Below the pieces are notes generated by a model. The model was not told the origin of the DNA and did no database searches. It saw only the letters and a list, made by a program, of their open reading frames with translations. From Clostridiales bacterium (GTDB lineage Bacteria > Bacillota > Clostridia > Saccharofermentanales > Saccharofermentanaceae), in NCBI GenBank assembly GCA_017527865.1, contig JAFXPN010000023.1, positions 1 to 64,000 of the forward strand: 64,000 nt of DNA, in the 5' to 3' direction. This document shows, piece after piece, positions 54,264-63,277 of this stretch. The translations under genes and the position numbers were made by a program. The stretch's first letter is position 1. Each line of letters starts with the position of its first letter.

Positions 54264-55373
54264 TTATTTCTCTATCTTCATTCCCGACAGGTAGGCATTT
54301 ATAAAGCCGTCAAGGCCGCCGTCCATGACAGCATCCACATCGGATTCCTTATAACCGGTCCTCTCATCCCTTACAAGTGTATAAGGGTAGAAAATATAGG
54401 ATCTGATCTGCGAACCCCATGCTATATCCTTCTGATCTCCCTTAAGGTCCTCGATCTTTTCCATCTGTGCTGCCCGTGCAAGTGCGAAAAGCTTAGCCTT
54501 GAGCATATTCATCGCAGTCTCCATGTTCTGGACCTGAGATCTTTCTGCCTGACAGGCAACGACAATCCCGGTGGGATAATGAGTAAGTCTTACGGCTGTA
54601 TCCGTCTTATTGATGTGCTGGCCGCCCTTACCGGTCGCTCTGTATTTATCAACTCTCAGATCTTTGGGATCGATCTTGATGTCTATTGTCGTATCCATCT
54701 CCGGCACGACTTCGCATGAAGCGAATGAAGTATGACGTCTTCCTGCTGCATCAAAGGGAGATACTCTGACTAGTCTGTGTACGCCGAGTTCCGATTTAAG
54801 GAAACCGTAAGCATTCTCTCCGATTATCATAACGGAACAGGATTTGATCCCCGCTTCTTCGCCGTCAAGATAATCAAGTATCTTAACCTGATATCCGTGT
54901 GCTTCGGCCCATCTTGTATACATACGGTATAGCATGCTGACCCAGTCCATGGCCTCAGTTCCGCCTGCGCCCGACTGCAATGAAAGTATGGCATTATTCT
55001 TATCGTACTCTCCGGTAAGCAATGTCTCGAGTCTCATCTTCTCGAAGTCTTCCTTAAACTTTGCAAGTCCTTCGGTAAGTTCCGCCAACGAATCAAGGTC
55101 TTCATCCTCATTGGCAAGCTCGCACAAAGCCAGAAGGTCTTCCCTGTCAGTCTCAAGCTTCTCGAAATTATCATGCTTCTGCTGCATTCTTCGAAGCTCG
55201 GTCTGAAGCTTCTGAGCTTTCTCTACATCATTCCAGAAATCAGGTTCCTGAGTCCTGTTCTCAAGTTCGCTTATCTTTATAGCCAAAGACTCGATATGAA
55301 GCGCGTCGCGAAGTTTTGCTACGGGCTCCTCATAAGACTCAAGTTCAAGTCTCACGTTATCAAATTCAAGCAT
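54264..55373 (-). CDS. prfB: Peptide chain release factor 2
   Basis: RF2 reads UGA and UAA stops and triggers peptide release. GKGGQHINKTDTAVRLTH carries the GGQ catalytic loop near residue 245, and RVSPFDAAGRRHTSFAS the SPF stop-recognition tripeptide near 205. Length is 369 residues in a single frame; the N-terminal LRDALHIESLAIKISEL runs straight through the position where many prfB genes have a programmed frameshift. The ATG follows AAGGA at eight bases and is two bases after the aminotransferase stop. Confidence 0.96.
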   Translation of the reverse strand: MLEFDNVRLELESYEEPVAKLRDALHIESLAIKISELENRTQEPDFWNDVEKAQKLQTELRRMQQKHDNFEKLETDREDLLALCELANEDEDLDSLAELTEGLAKFKEDFEKMRLETLLTGEYDKNNAILSLQSGAGGTEAMDWVSMLYRMYTRWAEAHGYQVKILDYLDGEEAGIKSCSVMIIGENAYGFLKSELGVHRLVRVSPFDAAGRRHTSFASCEVVPEMDTTIDIKIDPKDLRVDKYRATGKGGQHINKTDTAVRLTHYPTGIVVACQAERSQVQNMETAMNMLKAKLFALARAAQMEKIEDLKGDQKDIAWGSQIRSYIFYPYTLVRDERTGYKESDVDAVMDGGLDGFINAYLSGMKIEK

Positions 55374-55375
55374 TA

Positions 55376-56560
55376 TTAATTTCCTTTCTTAAGATCCGCG
55401 GTAAATTCCGCAAGCCTCTCCATGGCTGTCTTTATATTCTCCATAGATGCCGCATAACTGATGCGGACATTGTCCTTTCCACACTCACCGAAAGCGCTTC
55501 CGGGTACTATGGCGACCTTCTTCTCCATAAGGAATCTCTCACAGAACTCATCAGAAGTAAGGCCCGTATTCTTGATTGAGGGGAATGCATAGAAAGCACC
55601 GGAAGGTGTGAAACACTCAAGTCCGGCATCATGCAGGCCCTTGATGATCACTCTTCTTCTGTGGTTATACTCATCCCTCATCGCCTTTACCTGATCATCA
55701 CAGTTCATGGCTGCCTCAACAACGGCGAACTGAGACATTGAAGGAGCGCTCATGATGCAGTACTGATGGATCTTGGTCATGGGAGCGATAAGTGCCTTGG
55801 GGCCCAATACATATCCGATACGGAATCCTGTCATGGCATATGACTTGGAGAATCCGTTGATCATTACGACACGGTCCTTCAGCTCAGGGAATCTTGCCAG
55901 GGAACACAATTCATCGCTTACATAATTAAGCTCACAGTAAAGCTCATCGGATATAACAATGATCTCGGGATGCTTCATAAGAACATCTCTTATAGGTGCG
56001 AGATCTTCCATAGTCATAACCGCGCCGGTAGGATTGCCGGGATAACCCATGATAAGGTACTTGGTCTTATCGGTAATGGCAGCCTCGAGATCCTCTGCCT
56101 TGAGCTTGAAGTCATCCTCCTGCCTGGTAGAGATGATCACGGGAACACCGTGAGCGAAAAGCACCGTTGCCTTATATGCTACAAAGCAGGGTTCCACGAT
56201 GATCACTTCATCACCGGGATCGATAAGAGCTCTTGCAGCGAGGTCAAGTCCCTCGGAACCGCCGACAGTAATGAGGCACTCGCCGTTATGGTCATACGCG
56301 ATGCCGTAACGTCTGTTGATATAACTGACTATAGCCTTCTTGGCATTCGTGTAACCCGAATTAGGGGAATAGTGAGTATATCCGTCAACAAGCGAATTGA
56401 TGCCGGCTTCCCTTATCGACCAGGGAGTTACAAAATCAGGCTCTCCGATAGAAAGGGATATAACACCCTTCATCTCGCTTGCAAGATCGAAGAACTTACG
56501 TATAGCAGAAGGCGGTACGCTTGCGACGGATTTTGATACTTTAGAACTCAAATCTATCAT
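55376..56560 (-). CDS. Class I/II PLP-dependent aminotransferase
   Basis: This aspartate-aminotransferase-fold enzyme has the PLP lysine in MINGFSKSYAMTGFRIGYVL near residue 238, with GYPGNPTGAVM near 170 and SDELYCEL near 205. The N-terminal SLSIGEPDFVTPW is typical of the AspC/PatA group. Length is 394 residues. It overlaps the Lrp regulator gene by four bases, an arrangement suggesting amino-acid-responsive control. Substrate could be aspartate, an aromatic or a branched-chain amino acid; sequence alone does not decide. Confidence 0.92.
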   Translation of the reverse strand: MIDLSSKVSKSVASVPPSAIRKFFDLASEMKGVISLSIGEPDFVTPWSIREAGINSLVDGYTHYSPNSGYTNAKKAIVSYINRRYGIAYDHNGECLITVGGSEGLDLAARALIDPGDEVIIVEPCFVAYKATVLFAHGVPVIISTRQEDDFKLKAEDLEAAITDKTKYLIMGYPGNPTGAVMTMEDLAPIRDVLMKHPEIIVISDELYCELNYVSDELCSLARFPELKDRVVMINGFSKSYAMTGFRIGYVLGPKALIAPMTKIHQYCIMSAPSMSQFAVVEAAMNCDDQVKAMRDEYNHRRRVIIKGLHDAGLECFTPSGAFYAFPSIKNTGLTSDEFCERFLMEKKVAIVPGSAFGECGKDNVRISYAASMENIKTAMERLAEFTADLKKGN

Positions 56561-57045
56561 AAGACGATCGCCTGCCTGTCATCAGTAGTCTCGTCTTCGA
56601 AGAAAATACCGTTGCTCTTGTACTTCTTGAGGATAAAGTGCGTTGCCGTCGAAAGCACGCCCTCACTGGTGGCAACCTTGTTATAAACAAACTCGGCAAT
56701 ATTCTTAAGACTGTCATCATTATAGATAAGGAGCAGGTCAAAAGCACCGGACATAAGATAGCAGTCCGTGACCTTCTCGTATTTGCTTAAGATCTTGGCG
56801 ATATTATCGAAGCCTCTGTCTCTTTGAGGGGTAATGCGCACTTCTATAAGAGCCGTAACCTTCTCAGGATAAGACTTGGACCAGTTGATCTCGGCGGTAT
56901 AACCCAGGAGGATCTTCTCCTCCTTAAGCCTGTCGATCTCAGCCTCAACTTCCTCGGCGGCGGCTCCAAGCTGAACGGCGATATCCGCAGGAGTGATCCT
57001 GGGATCTTTCTCAATAATCTTCAACAATTCGATATCGTCAATCAT
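56557..57045 (-). CDS. Lrp/AsnC family transcriptional regulator
   Basis: This 162-residue protein has an N-terminal winged helix (IEKDPRITPADIAVQLGAAA with EVEAEIDRLKEEKILLGYTA) and a C-terminal RAM effector domain from about 70, including VTALIEVRITPQRDRGFDNI and DCYLMSGAFDLLLI. It lacks the most canonical AsnC recognition helix but keeps the layout. GGAGG lies seven bases before the ATG. It probably controls its own operon in response to an amino acid related to the adjacent aminotransferase. Confidence 0.88.
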   Translation of the reverse strand: MIDDIELLKIIEKDPRITPADIAVQLGAAAEEVEAEIDRLKEEKILLGYTAEINWSKSYPEKVTALIEVRITPQRDRGFDNIAKILSKYEKVTDCYLMSGAFDLLLIYNDDSLKNIAEFVYNKVATSEGVLSTATHFILKKYKSNGIFFEDETTDDRQAIVL

Positions 57046-57082
57046 AATAAAACCTCCGTCTTTACGGCATATTCAATAGATT

Positions 57083-58948
57083 TTAGCATAACGCTCCGTA
57101 TTCATCATACATCTTTTCGATTACAGCCGCGTTACAAGCATAAAGATCATAGTCATCACGGGAAGCCTCTCCCGACACAAACTTCTCCTCGAGAGCTTTC
57201 TGCTCAAGTTCTTTTTCCTCGATGAGCTTCTCAAGCTCCCTGATGCGTTCCGCTGTCCTTGCGCGCTCTTTTCTGGCCTGAGCCTGATTCTGCGCGGGCC
57301 TGCTCTTTTTAACTTCAGCCTTCGCCTGTACAGGCTCGCTCAACTTCGGCTTGCGCACAGCCTTACGATAGTATTCGTAGGAATCATAAAGCTTCGCCGT
57401 GCCGTCAGCAAAGCCCAGCACTTTATCAGCACATTTCTCTATGAAGAAACGGTCGTGGCTGACGCATATGATCGCTCCGCTGTACTGTGCGAGCGCATCT
57501 TCAAGTATCTCACGGGACTCGATATCCAGGTGGTTTGTAGGCTCGTCGAGGAAGAGTATGTCCGGATTCTCCTCAAGGATAAGGCACAGATAAAGCCTGC
57601 TCCTCTCACCTCCCGACAGAACATTGATCGTCTTGAAAACATCATCGCCCCTGAACCCGAAGCGCGCCAGCAAAGAACGGGCCTCGGTCACGGTAAGATC
57701 GGAACGCCTGATAAGTTCTTCATAACACGTTGCAGTCTCATCCTCGAAAGGAACGAACTGCTCCATGAAGCCCACCGTTGATGATGCACTGATAAACACA
57801 CTGCCGTCGAATCCCGCGATCCTGCCTCTTAACATGGAAAGAAGGGTTGATTTGCCGCATCCGTTAGGGCCCGCGAGGAAGAACTTCTGTCCCGCCTTAA
57901 GTTCGAAGCTTATATCCTCGAACACCATCGGACCGTCATCAAAATTCTTCGATACATTCTTAACGGCGATGACGATCTTATCCGAAGCGCCTTCACGCTC
58001 CTCGGGAACAACACTGAAGCTCATCCTGCCCTGTCCCGAAGGCAGACGTGCACGTTCTTTCTCCAGCACGGCGCTTAACTTATCCACCATCTTCTCACGC
58101 TGATGATATCCGGAGATATTACGGTGCGAGAGCATGGTCTGCTTTACGTCAAGCTGATGTTCGAGTTCCTTCTCAAGGTTTTCCACCACACGTTTTTGTG
58201 TCTTAAGGAACTCTTCCTTCTGCAGTCTGTAGCTGTCGTAGTTTCCTCTGTATTCGGTTATGTGCCCACCGTCGAGCTCGATAACGCGGTTGGCAAATGA
58301 ATCAATGAAGTGACGGTCATGTGTGATAACGAATACAGATCCCCCGTAAGAACCGAGATAGTCCTCCAGGAATTCGATAGCATCAGCATCGAGATGGTTA
58401 GTAGGCTCATCGAGCATCAGGATATCGGGGCGTTCTACAATGAGACGCGCAAGGCACACTCTCATCTTCTCGCCTCCTGACAGTGTCATAAGATCAGTCC
58501 TGTCGCTTATGTCTTTAAGGCCGAGACCCGCAAGAGCTTCCCTGATACGGAATTCATAATCATATCCGCCCATCGCTTCATACTTAGATGTGACCGAGGC
58601 ATATTCATCGAGCTTCTCTTTGGAATGATCGGAAGCCAGTTCCGCTTCTATCTGCTTAAGCCTGATCTCCGTATCGGTCATATCGCGGGGCTTTAATGTG
58701 GCAGAACTTAAGTCCTGCTCATCCATATTCTGAGAAAGGAATCCGACCGTTGTATTACCGTGTAAGATAACTCTTCCGCTGTCAGGTCTTACGATGCCTT
58801 TAACAACTTTGAACAACGTAGATTTCCCGGCGCCGTTCCCGCCGATGAAAGCTATCTTGTCTCCCTGATTAACGGAGAAGCTTATCTCGTCGAGAACCCG
58901 CCGGGTCTCAAAACTTACTGATATACTGTCGACACTTAATACCGGCAT
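57083..58948 (-). CDS. ABC-F family ATPase
   Basis: This soluble protein has two ABC domains and no membrane part, and probably acts on ribosomes. Walker A loops are GGNGAGKSTLFKVV (about 35) and GPNGCGKSTLLSML (about 362). Signatures are LSGGEKMRVCLARLI and LSGGERSRLYLCLIL, and each has LDEPTNHLD. The interdomain linker and a Lys/Glu-rich coiled-coil tail (about 540-605) complete the 621 residues. It is nine bases after asd. Relatives include translation factors and antibiotic-protection proteins; the subgroup cannot be assigned by eye. Confidence 0.93.
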   Translation of the reverse strand: MPVLSVDSISVSFETRRVLDEISFSVNQGDKIAFIGGNGAGKSTLFKVVKGIVRPDSGRVILHGNTTVGFLSQNMDEQDLSSATLKPRDMTDTEIRLKQIEAELASDHSKEKLDEYASVTSKYEAMGGYDYEFRIREALAGLGLKDISDRTDLMTLSGGEKMRVCLARLIVERPDILMLDEPTNHLDADAIEFLEDYLGSYGGSVFVITHDRHFIDSFANRVIELDGGHITEYRGNYDSYRLQKEEFLKTQKRVVENLEKELEHQLDVKQTMLSHRNISGYHQREKMVDKLSAVLEKERARLPSGQGRMSFSVVPEEREGASDKIVIAVKNVSKNFDDGPMVFEDISFELKAGQKFFLAGPNGCGKSTLLSMLRGRIAGFDGSVFISASSTVGFMEQFVPFEDETATCYEELIRRSDLTVTEARSLLARFGFRGDDVFKTINVLSGGERSRLYLCLILEENPDILFLDEPTNHLDIESREILEDALAQYSGAIICVSHDRFFIEKCADKVLGFADGTAKLYDSYEYYRKAVRKPKLSEPVQAKAEVKKSRPAQNQAQARKERARTAERIRELEKLIEEKELEQKALEEKFVSGEASRDDYDLYACNAAVIEKMYDEYGALC

Positions 58949-58957
58949 CAGAAAGGA

Positions 58958-60043
58958 TTACTTGGCAGTAATATATCCTTTCTTCGTAAGAAGCTCGGCC
59001 GTAAGCATACCGCCGCCTGCAGCTCCTCTTAAAGTATTGTGAGACAGACATGCAAACTTATAGTCGAAGATATTATCCTCACGAAGTCTTGCTACGCTTA
59101 CACCCATGCCGTTGCCGAACATGGCGTCAAGCTTGGGCTGAGGTCTGTTATCCTCCTCAAGATACTGAAGGAAGTGCTCGGGAGCGGAAGGAAGCTCCAG
59201 CTTCTGAGCCTCACCGACGAACTCGTTCCACGCCTTGATCATGTCTTCCTTGGAAGGCTTGTTCTTAAAGCTTACAGATACTGCAGCCGTATGGCCTTCC
59301 TGAACTGCTACACGGTAGCACTGAGCAGAGATGACAGGCTCCTTGGCAAGTTCGATGTGATCTCCTGCGAACTTACCCCAAACCTTAAGGGGCTCCTTCT
59401 CGGACTTCTCTTCCTCACCGCCGATGTAAGGGATGAGGTTGCCAACCATCTCGGGCCAGATATCGAATGTCTTGCCAGCACCGGAGATAGCCTGGTATGT
59501 ACATACGGAAATCTTCTCGATACCGTAAGAAAGAAACGGCGTCAGAGCAGGCACATAGCTCTGTATGGAGCAGTTAGGCTTAACTGCAACAAATCCTCTC
59601 TTTGTACCGAGTCTTGCTCTCTGGGCATCGATCAAAGCCGCATGATCTGCATTGATCTCAGGGATGATCATCGGAACATCCTCTGTCCATCTGTTCGCAG
59701 AGTTATTAGAGATAACAGGACATTCGAGCTTAGCGATCTTCTCCTCGAGGGCTCTGATCTCGTCCTTCTTCATATCAACGGCACAGAATGTGAAGTCGAT
59801 CTGTTCAACGTATGACTCTATATCATCCGTTCCGTATACGACCATCTTCTTTGCATAATCGGGCATGGGTCTGTCTATCTTCCATCTGCCCTCTACGGCC
59901 TCTTCATAAGTCTTGCCGGCAGAACGGGGTGATGCACATAAAGCAACACATTCGAACCAGGGATGATCCTCAAGGAGACTTATGAATCTCTGTCCTACAT
60001 AACCCGTGGCGCCGATAACGCCGACTCTTAACTTCTTGTCCAT
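58958..60043 (-). CDS. asd: Aspartate-semialdehyde dehydrogenase (archaeal/fungal type)
   Basis: This enzyme reduces aspartyl phosphate to aspartate semialdehyde, feeding lysine, threonine and methionine synthesis. RVGVIGATGYVGQRF gives the NADP loop (GATGYVG, 11-17), and the catalytic Cys158 is in VKPNCSIQSYVPAL. The block ISGAGKTFDIWPEM and the 361-residue length place it in the archaeal/fungal-like branch. The ATG at 60043 has AGGAG eight bases upstream; the longer frame crosses the leader palindrome. It is followed nine bases later by an ABC-F gene. Its leader element resembles that of hom. Confidence 0.95.
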   Translation of the reverse strand: MDKKLRVGVIGATGYVGQRFISLLEDHPWFECVALCASPRSAGKTYEEAVEGRWKIDRPMPDYAKKMVVYGTDDIESYVEQIDFTFCAVDMKKDEIRALEEKIAKLECPVISNNSANRWTEDVPMIIPEINADHAALIDAQRARLGTKRGFVAVKPNCSIQSYVPALTPFLSYGIEKISVCTYQAISGAGKTFDIWPEMVGNLIPYIGGEEEKSEKEPLKVWGKFAGDHIELAKEPVISAQCYRVAVQEGHTAAVSVSFKNKPSKEDMIKAWNEFVGEAQKLELPSAPEHFLQYLEEDNRPQPKLDAMFGNGMGVSVARLREDNIFDYKFACLSHNTLRGAAGGGMLTAELLTKKGYITAK

Positions 60044-60067
60044 TTCCTTTTCTCCTAACTGCAACGT

Positions 60068-60084
60068 GTCCTCGGTACGCGGAC
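60068..60084. promoter_or_regulatory. GTCC-N9-GGAC palindrome in the asd leader
   Basis: GTCCTCGGTACGCGGAC has the same 17-base frame as the element before hom (36184-36200). The arms extend outward to GTGTCC and GGACAC (60066-60086). Including the flank (60068-60090), 16 of 23 positions match the hom site. It lies 24 bases before the asd ATG and about 16 bases after the predicted transcription start. Confidence 0.6.
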
Positions 60085-60106
60085 ACTTGTCTTTCGTACG
60101 CAACAC

Positions 60107-60135
60107 ATACTACCACACGATCTTAATATCTGCAA
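60107..60135 (-). promoter_or_regulatory. Predicted promoter of asd-ABC-F
   Basis: On the minus strand TTGCAG (60135-60130) and TAGTAT (60112-60107) are 17 bases apart. Transcription would start near 60100, giving a 57-base leader that contains the palindrome. No lysine riboswitch fits in this space. Confidence 0.45.
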
Positions 60136-60152
60136 TAGTGAATTTATTCTAA

Positions 60153-60704
60153 TCACACGGCAAACTGAGCATCCGAATTCTGCAGTTCAAACACATACCA
60201 TGCGGCCTCCATCTTATATACGAGTATATAGACATCGGTATTGTAGTGTTCATTACTGTCTGTTTCGAAGTTTATCCTCAGTTTAACTATCTGAGCAGCC
60301 TCGATTAGATCGGCATCAGTGTGATGGAGCGCGGCAATATCCTGCGCCAGTGACGGAAAATCCGTATAACCGTGTTCTTCATCGTAATCGTTATAGGCGG
60401 ACAAAGAGGCGCCGGCATATGTATATGACGGATCCACAACAGCAGTATACTGCGCAAAGAGGTCCTCCATATCTACCTTTTCCCCGTCATCGTTGACAAA
60501 ATCCCTAAAGCACAGGGGATAACACTCTTCAAACAATTCCTCGTCATCTGTAAATACTGCCTGAAAGAATCCTTCGGCAACATTGACAGAAGACTGATTG
60601 ATGTTTTCTTTCGAAACAAACTCATCCGTGCTGCTGCCGCAGGATGTCAACGTGCAAAGCCCTATAACTGCAGTCAATACTAAACTTAATGTCTTATTCT
60701 TCAT
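60153..60704 (-). CDS. Putative lipoprotein, function unknown
   Basis: The 183-residue product begins MKNKTLSLVLTAVIGLCTLT, then Ser-Cys, a lipoprotein signal (lipobox ending at Cys22). The mature part is acidic and has the look of a small NTF2-like or DUF4878-type domain: a helix-rich start (VAEGFFQAVFTDDEELFEEC), then strands ending with AAWYVFELQNSDAQF. That fold guess is weak. It overlaps the end of rarA by 11 bases and is the last gene of its unit. Confidence 0.75.
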   Translation of the reverse strand: MKNKTLSLVLTAVIGLCTLTSCGSSTDEFVSKENINQSSVNVAEGFFQAVFTDDEELFEECYPLCFRDFVNDDGEKVDMEDLFAQYTAVVDPSYTYAGASLSAYNDYDEEHGYTDFPSLAQDIAALHHTDADLIEAAQIVKLRINFETDSNEHYNTDVYILVYKMEAAWYVFELQNSDAQFAV

Positions 60705-62010
60705 CTTTATTAATCATCCTGTCTTTATAATCAAGATATTCCTTTATCTTCTTCTCATAACCGATATCAGTGGGCTCATAATATCTCCGGTCAAGAACGG
60801 CATCGGGAAGATACTGCTGCTTTGTTACATGACCCGGATAATCATGCGGATACTTATACCCGACTGCATACCCCAGGTCTTCCATTCCCTTGGCGGGCGC
60901 ATTGCGAAGGTGCATGGGGACAGTCCCCGTATCACCGGTCCGAACATCAGCAAGAGCTTTATCGACAGCAAGGTATGCCGCATTGGATTTGGGAGAGGAC
61001 GCAACTGTTATGCATGCCTCTGCAAGAGGTATGCGGGCTTCCGGCATTCCGACTGCGCATACCGCCTGATATGCGGCAGAAGCGATGAGCAGGGCATTGG
61101 GATTTGCAAGTCCCACATCCTCGGCAGCGCAGATCAGTATCCTTCTTGCAAGAAATTCAATATCCTCACCGCCTTCCAGAGCTCTCGCCAGATAGAGAAC
61201 GGCAGCATCGGGATCGGATCCTCTCATGGATTTGATCATCGCGCTTATATTGTCATAGTGATTCTCTCCGTCTTTATCAAAGATAACGGTCCTCTTCTGC
61301 ATGCAGTCGCTTACGACCTCATCGGTTATCACGATCGCTCCTTCGGAATCAGGAGGGGTGGTTATTACGGCAAGTTCGAGCGCCTTAAGACTGTTTCTGG
61401 CATCTCCTCCCGACAGACCTGCGATTTTCGACAGCGTGACATCGCTTATCCTGACATCGGTAAGGCCGAATCCCCGTTCCTTATCATTGAGTGCATTTCT
61501 CAGAATCCTGATAATGTCATCATCGGAAAGAGGATAAAGCTGGAGCACGGTAGAACGCGAGACCAGAGCTTTATTGACTTCAAAGAAGGGATTCTCCGTG
61601 GTTGCGCCTACCAGGATTATCGTCCCGTCTTCCACAAAAGGAAGGAGAGCATCCTGCTGCAGTTTATTGAATCTGTGTATCTCATCGATAAACAGGACTG
61701 TCTTCCTGCCCTCTGACAACAGAGGATTAGAGGCATCTTCCACAACCGACTTGATATCCGCTACGCCGGAAGTCACCGCATTGAGAGACCTGAATTTTGA
61801 CGTGGTGCAGTTTGCGATCACTCTTGCAAGGGCTGTCTTTCCCGTTCCCGGAGGACCGAAAAGGATGACCGAGGACAGACGGTCTGCCTCGATCATCCTT
61901 CTTAACAGTTTTCCTTTGCCTACTATATGCTCCTGTCCGACATACTCGTCAAGACTTACGGGAGCCATCCTGTATGCCAACGGACGGTCTTTAAGATCTT
62001 CTGTCAGCAT
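60694..62010 (-). CDS. rarA: Replication-associated recombination protein A (MgsA/WRNIP1 family AAA+ ATPase)
   Basis: This AAA+ ATPase acts at stalled replication forks. Walker A FGPPGTGKTALARV begins at residue 51, Walker B VLFIDEIHRFNKLQQDALLP lies near 105, and the arginine-finger region VGATTENPFFEVN follows. The C-terminal tetramerisation part includes MRGSDPDAAVLYLARALEGG and PMHLRNAPAKGMEDLGY, both diagnostic. Length is 438 residues. Its ATG shares one base with the glyA stop. Confidence 0.95.
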   Translation of the reverse strand: MLTEDLKDRPLAYRMAPVSLDEYVGQEHIVGKGKLLRRMIEADRLSSVILFGPPGTGKTALARVIANCTTSKFRSLNAVTSGVADIKSVVEDASNPLLSEGRKTVLFIDEIHRFNKLQQDALLPFVEDGTIILVGATTENPFFEVNKALVSRSTVLQLYPLSDDDIIRILRNALNDKERGFGLTDVRISDVTLSKIAGLSGGDARNSLKALELAVITTPPDSEGAIVITDEVVSDCMQKRTVIFDKDGENHYDNISAMIKSMRGSDPDAAVLYLARALEGGEDIEFLARRILICAAEDVGLANPNALLIASAAYQAVCAVGMPEARIPLAEACITVASSPKSNAAYLAVDKALADVRTGDTGTVPMHLRNAPAKGMEDLGYAVGYKYPHDYPGHVTKQQYLPDAVLDRRYYEPTDIGYEKKIKEYLDYKDRMINKDEE

Positions 62011-63254
62011 TACTTGAAATCGGGATACAGAGGATACTTCTCGGTAAGCTTAGCTACGCGGGCAATAACCTCATCCTTCTTGTTCTCATAATCGAAGATG
62101 CAAAGGCTGATAAGATCAGCGATCTCGACCATGTCATCTTCCTTCATGCCTCTAGTTGTAACGGCAGGAGTACCGATCCTTACTCCGGAAGTAACAAAAG
62201 GCTTCTCAGGATCAAACGGGATTGTGTTCTTGTTGGCTGTGATATTGCAGTCATCAAGACGGAGCTGGAGTTCCTTACCTGTGATGCCTGTTCCTCTTAA
62301 GTCGATGAGCATGAGGTGGTTGTCTGTACCGCCGGAAACGAGGTTAACATTTCTTGCAAGAAGAGCCTCGCTCATAGCCTTAGCGTTCTTTATGATCTGG
62401 TTAGCATAATCTCTGAACTCGGGAGAAAGAGCTTCCTTGAATGCAACTGCCTTAGCAGCGATGATATGCATGAGAGGACCGCCCTGCTGTCCGGGGAATA
62501 CGGCAGAATTGATCTTCTTGGCAAGAGTCTCATCGTTTGTGAGGATGATACCGCCGCGAGGGCCTCTCAATGTCTTATGTGTTGTTGTAGTAACAATATG
62601 AGCATAAGGAACCGGATTGGGGTGAAGTCCTGCAGCGACAAGACCTGCTATATGAGCCATATCTACGAAGAGGTAAGCTCCTACCTCATCTGCGATCTCA
62701 CGGAACTTCTTGAAGTCGATGATCCTGGGGTAAGCAGAAGCACCTGCAACGATAACCTTCGGCTTGAACTCGAGAGCCTTCTGTCTTACTTCCTCATAAT
62801 CGAGCTCACCTGTCTCCTTGTTTACCTGATAGAAATCAGACTCATAAGTACGACCTGAAACATTAAGCTTCATACCGTGTGTGAGGTGACCGCCGTGTGA
62901 AAGATCCATACCGAGGATCCTGTCACCGGGCTCGAGGATAGCAAAGTAAACTGCTGTGTTAGCCTGTGCACCGGAGTGAGGCTGAACGTTGGCATACTCG
63001 GCACCGAAAAGCTTCTTTGCTCTGTCGATAGCGAGCTGCTCTACGATATCAACATACTCGCATCCGCCGTAATATCTCTTTCCCGGGTAACCTTCAGCAT
63101 ACTTGTTGGTAAGAACTGAACCTGCTGCCTCGAGAACGGCCTCAGAAACAATATTCTCGGAAGCGATAAGCTCGATCTTGTCTCTCTGCCTGCCCAATTC
63201 CTGCATTATTGCGGAATAGACTTCTGAATCCTCTGCTTTGATCTTGTCGTACAT
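62010..63254 (-). CDS. glyA: Serine hydroxymethyltransferase
   Basis: This PLP enzyme interconverts serine and glycine with tetrahydrofolate, supplying one-carbon units. Lys227 in [15 protein letters not shown] binds [20 protein letters not shown] near 91 and [20 protein letters not shown] near 198 are conserved. Length is 414 residues, normal. GGAGG lies six bases before the ATG. It is 23 bases after the SleB-like gene and coupled to rarA. Confidence 0.97.
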   Translation of the reverse strand: MYDKIKAEDSEVYSAIMQELGRQRDKIELIASENIVSEAVLEAAGSVLTNKYAEGYPGKRYYGGCEYVDIVEQLAIDRAKKLFGAEYANVQPHSGAQANTAVYFAILEPGDRILGMDLSHGGHLTHGMKLNVSGRTYESDFYQVNKETGELDYEEVRQKALEFKPKVIVAGASAYPRIIDFKKFREIADEVGAYLFVDMAHIAGLVAAGLHPNPVPYAHIVTTTTHKTLRGPRGGIILTNDETLAKKINSAVFPGQQGGPLMHIIAAKAVAFKEALSPEFRDYANQIIKNAKAMSEALLARNVNLVSGGTDNHLMLIDLRGTGITGKELQLRLDDCNITANKNTIPFDPEKPFVTSGVRIGTPAVTTRGMKEDDMVEIADLISLCIFDYENKKDEVIARVAKLTEKYPLYPDFK

Positions 63255-63277
63255 ATTTTTTCCTCCTGCTATAGATA

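Noticed and set aside
57055..57066. Small CCGT/ACGG hairpin before the Lrp gene
   Set aside because: Only a 4-bp stem next to the ribosome site; expected by chance.
60044..60152. Possible lysine riboswitch before asd
   Set aside because: The leader is about 57 bases and holds only a small palindrome; a lysine riboswitch needs well over 150 bases.
60598..61716. 372-codon plus-strand open frame antisense to rarA
   Set aside because: RarA is complete and conserved on the other strand; the antisense product is composition-driven.
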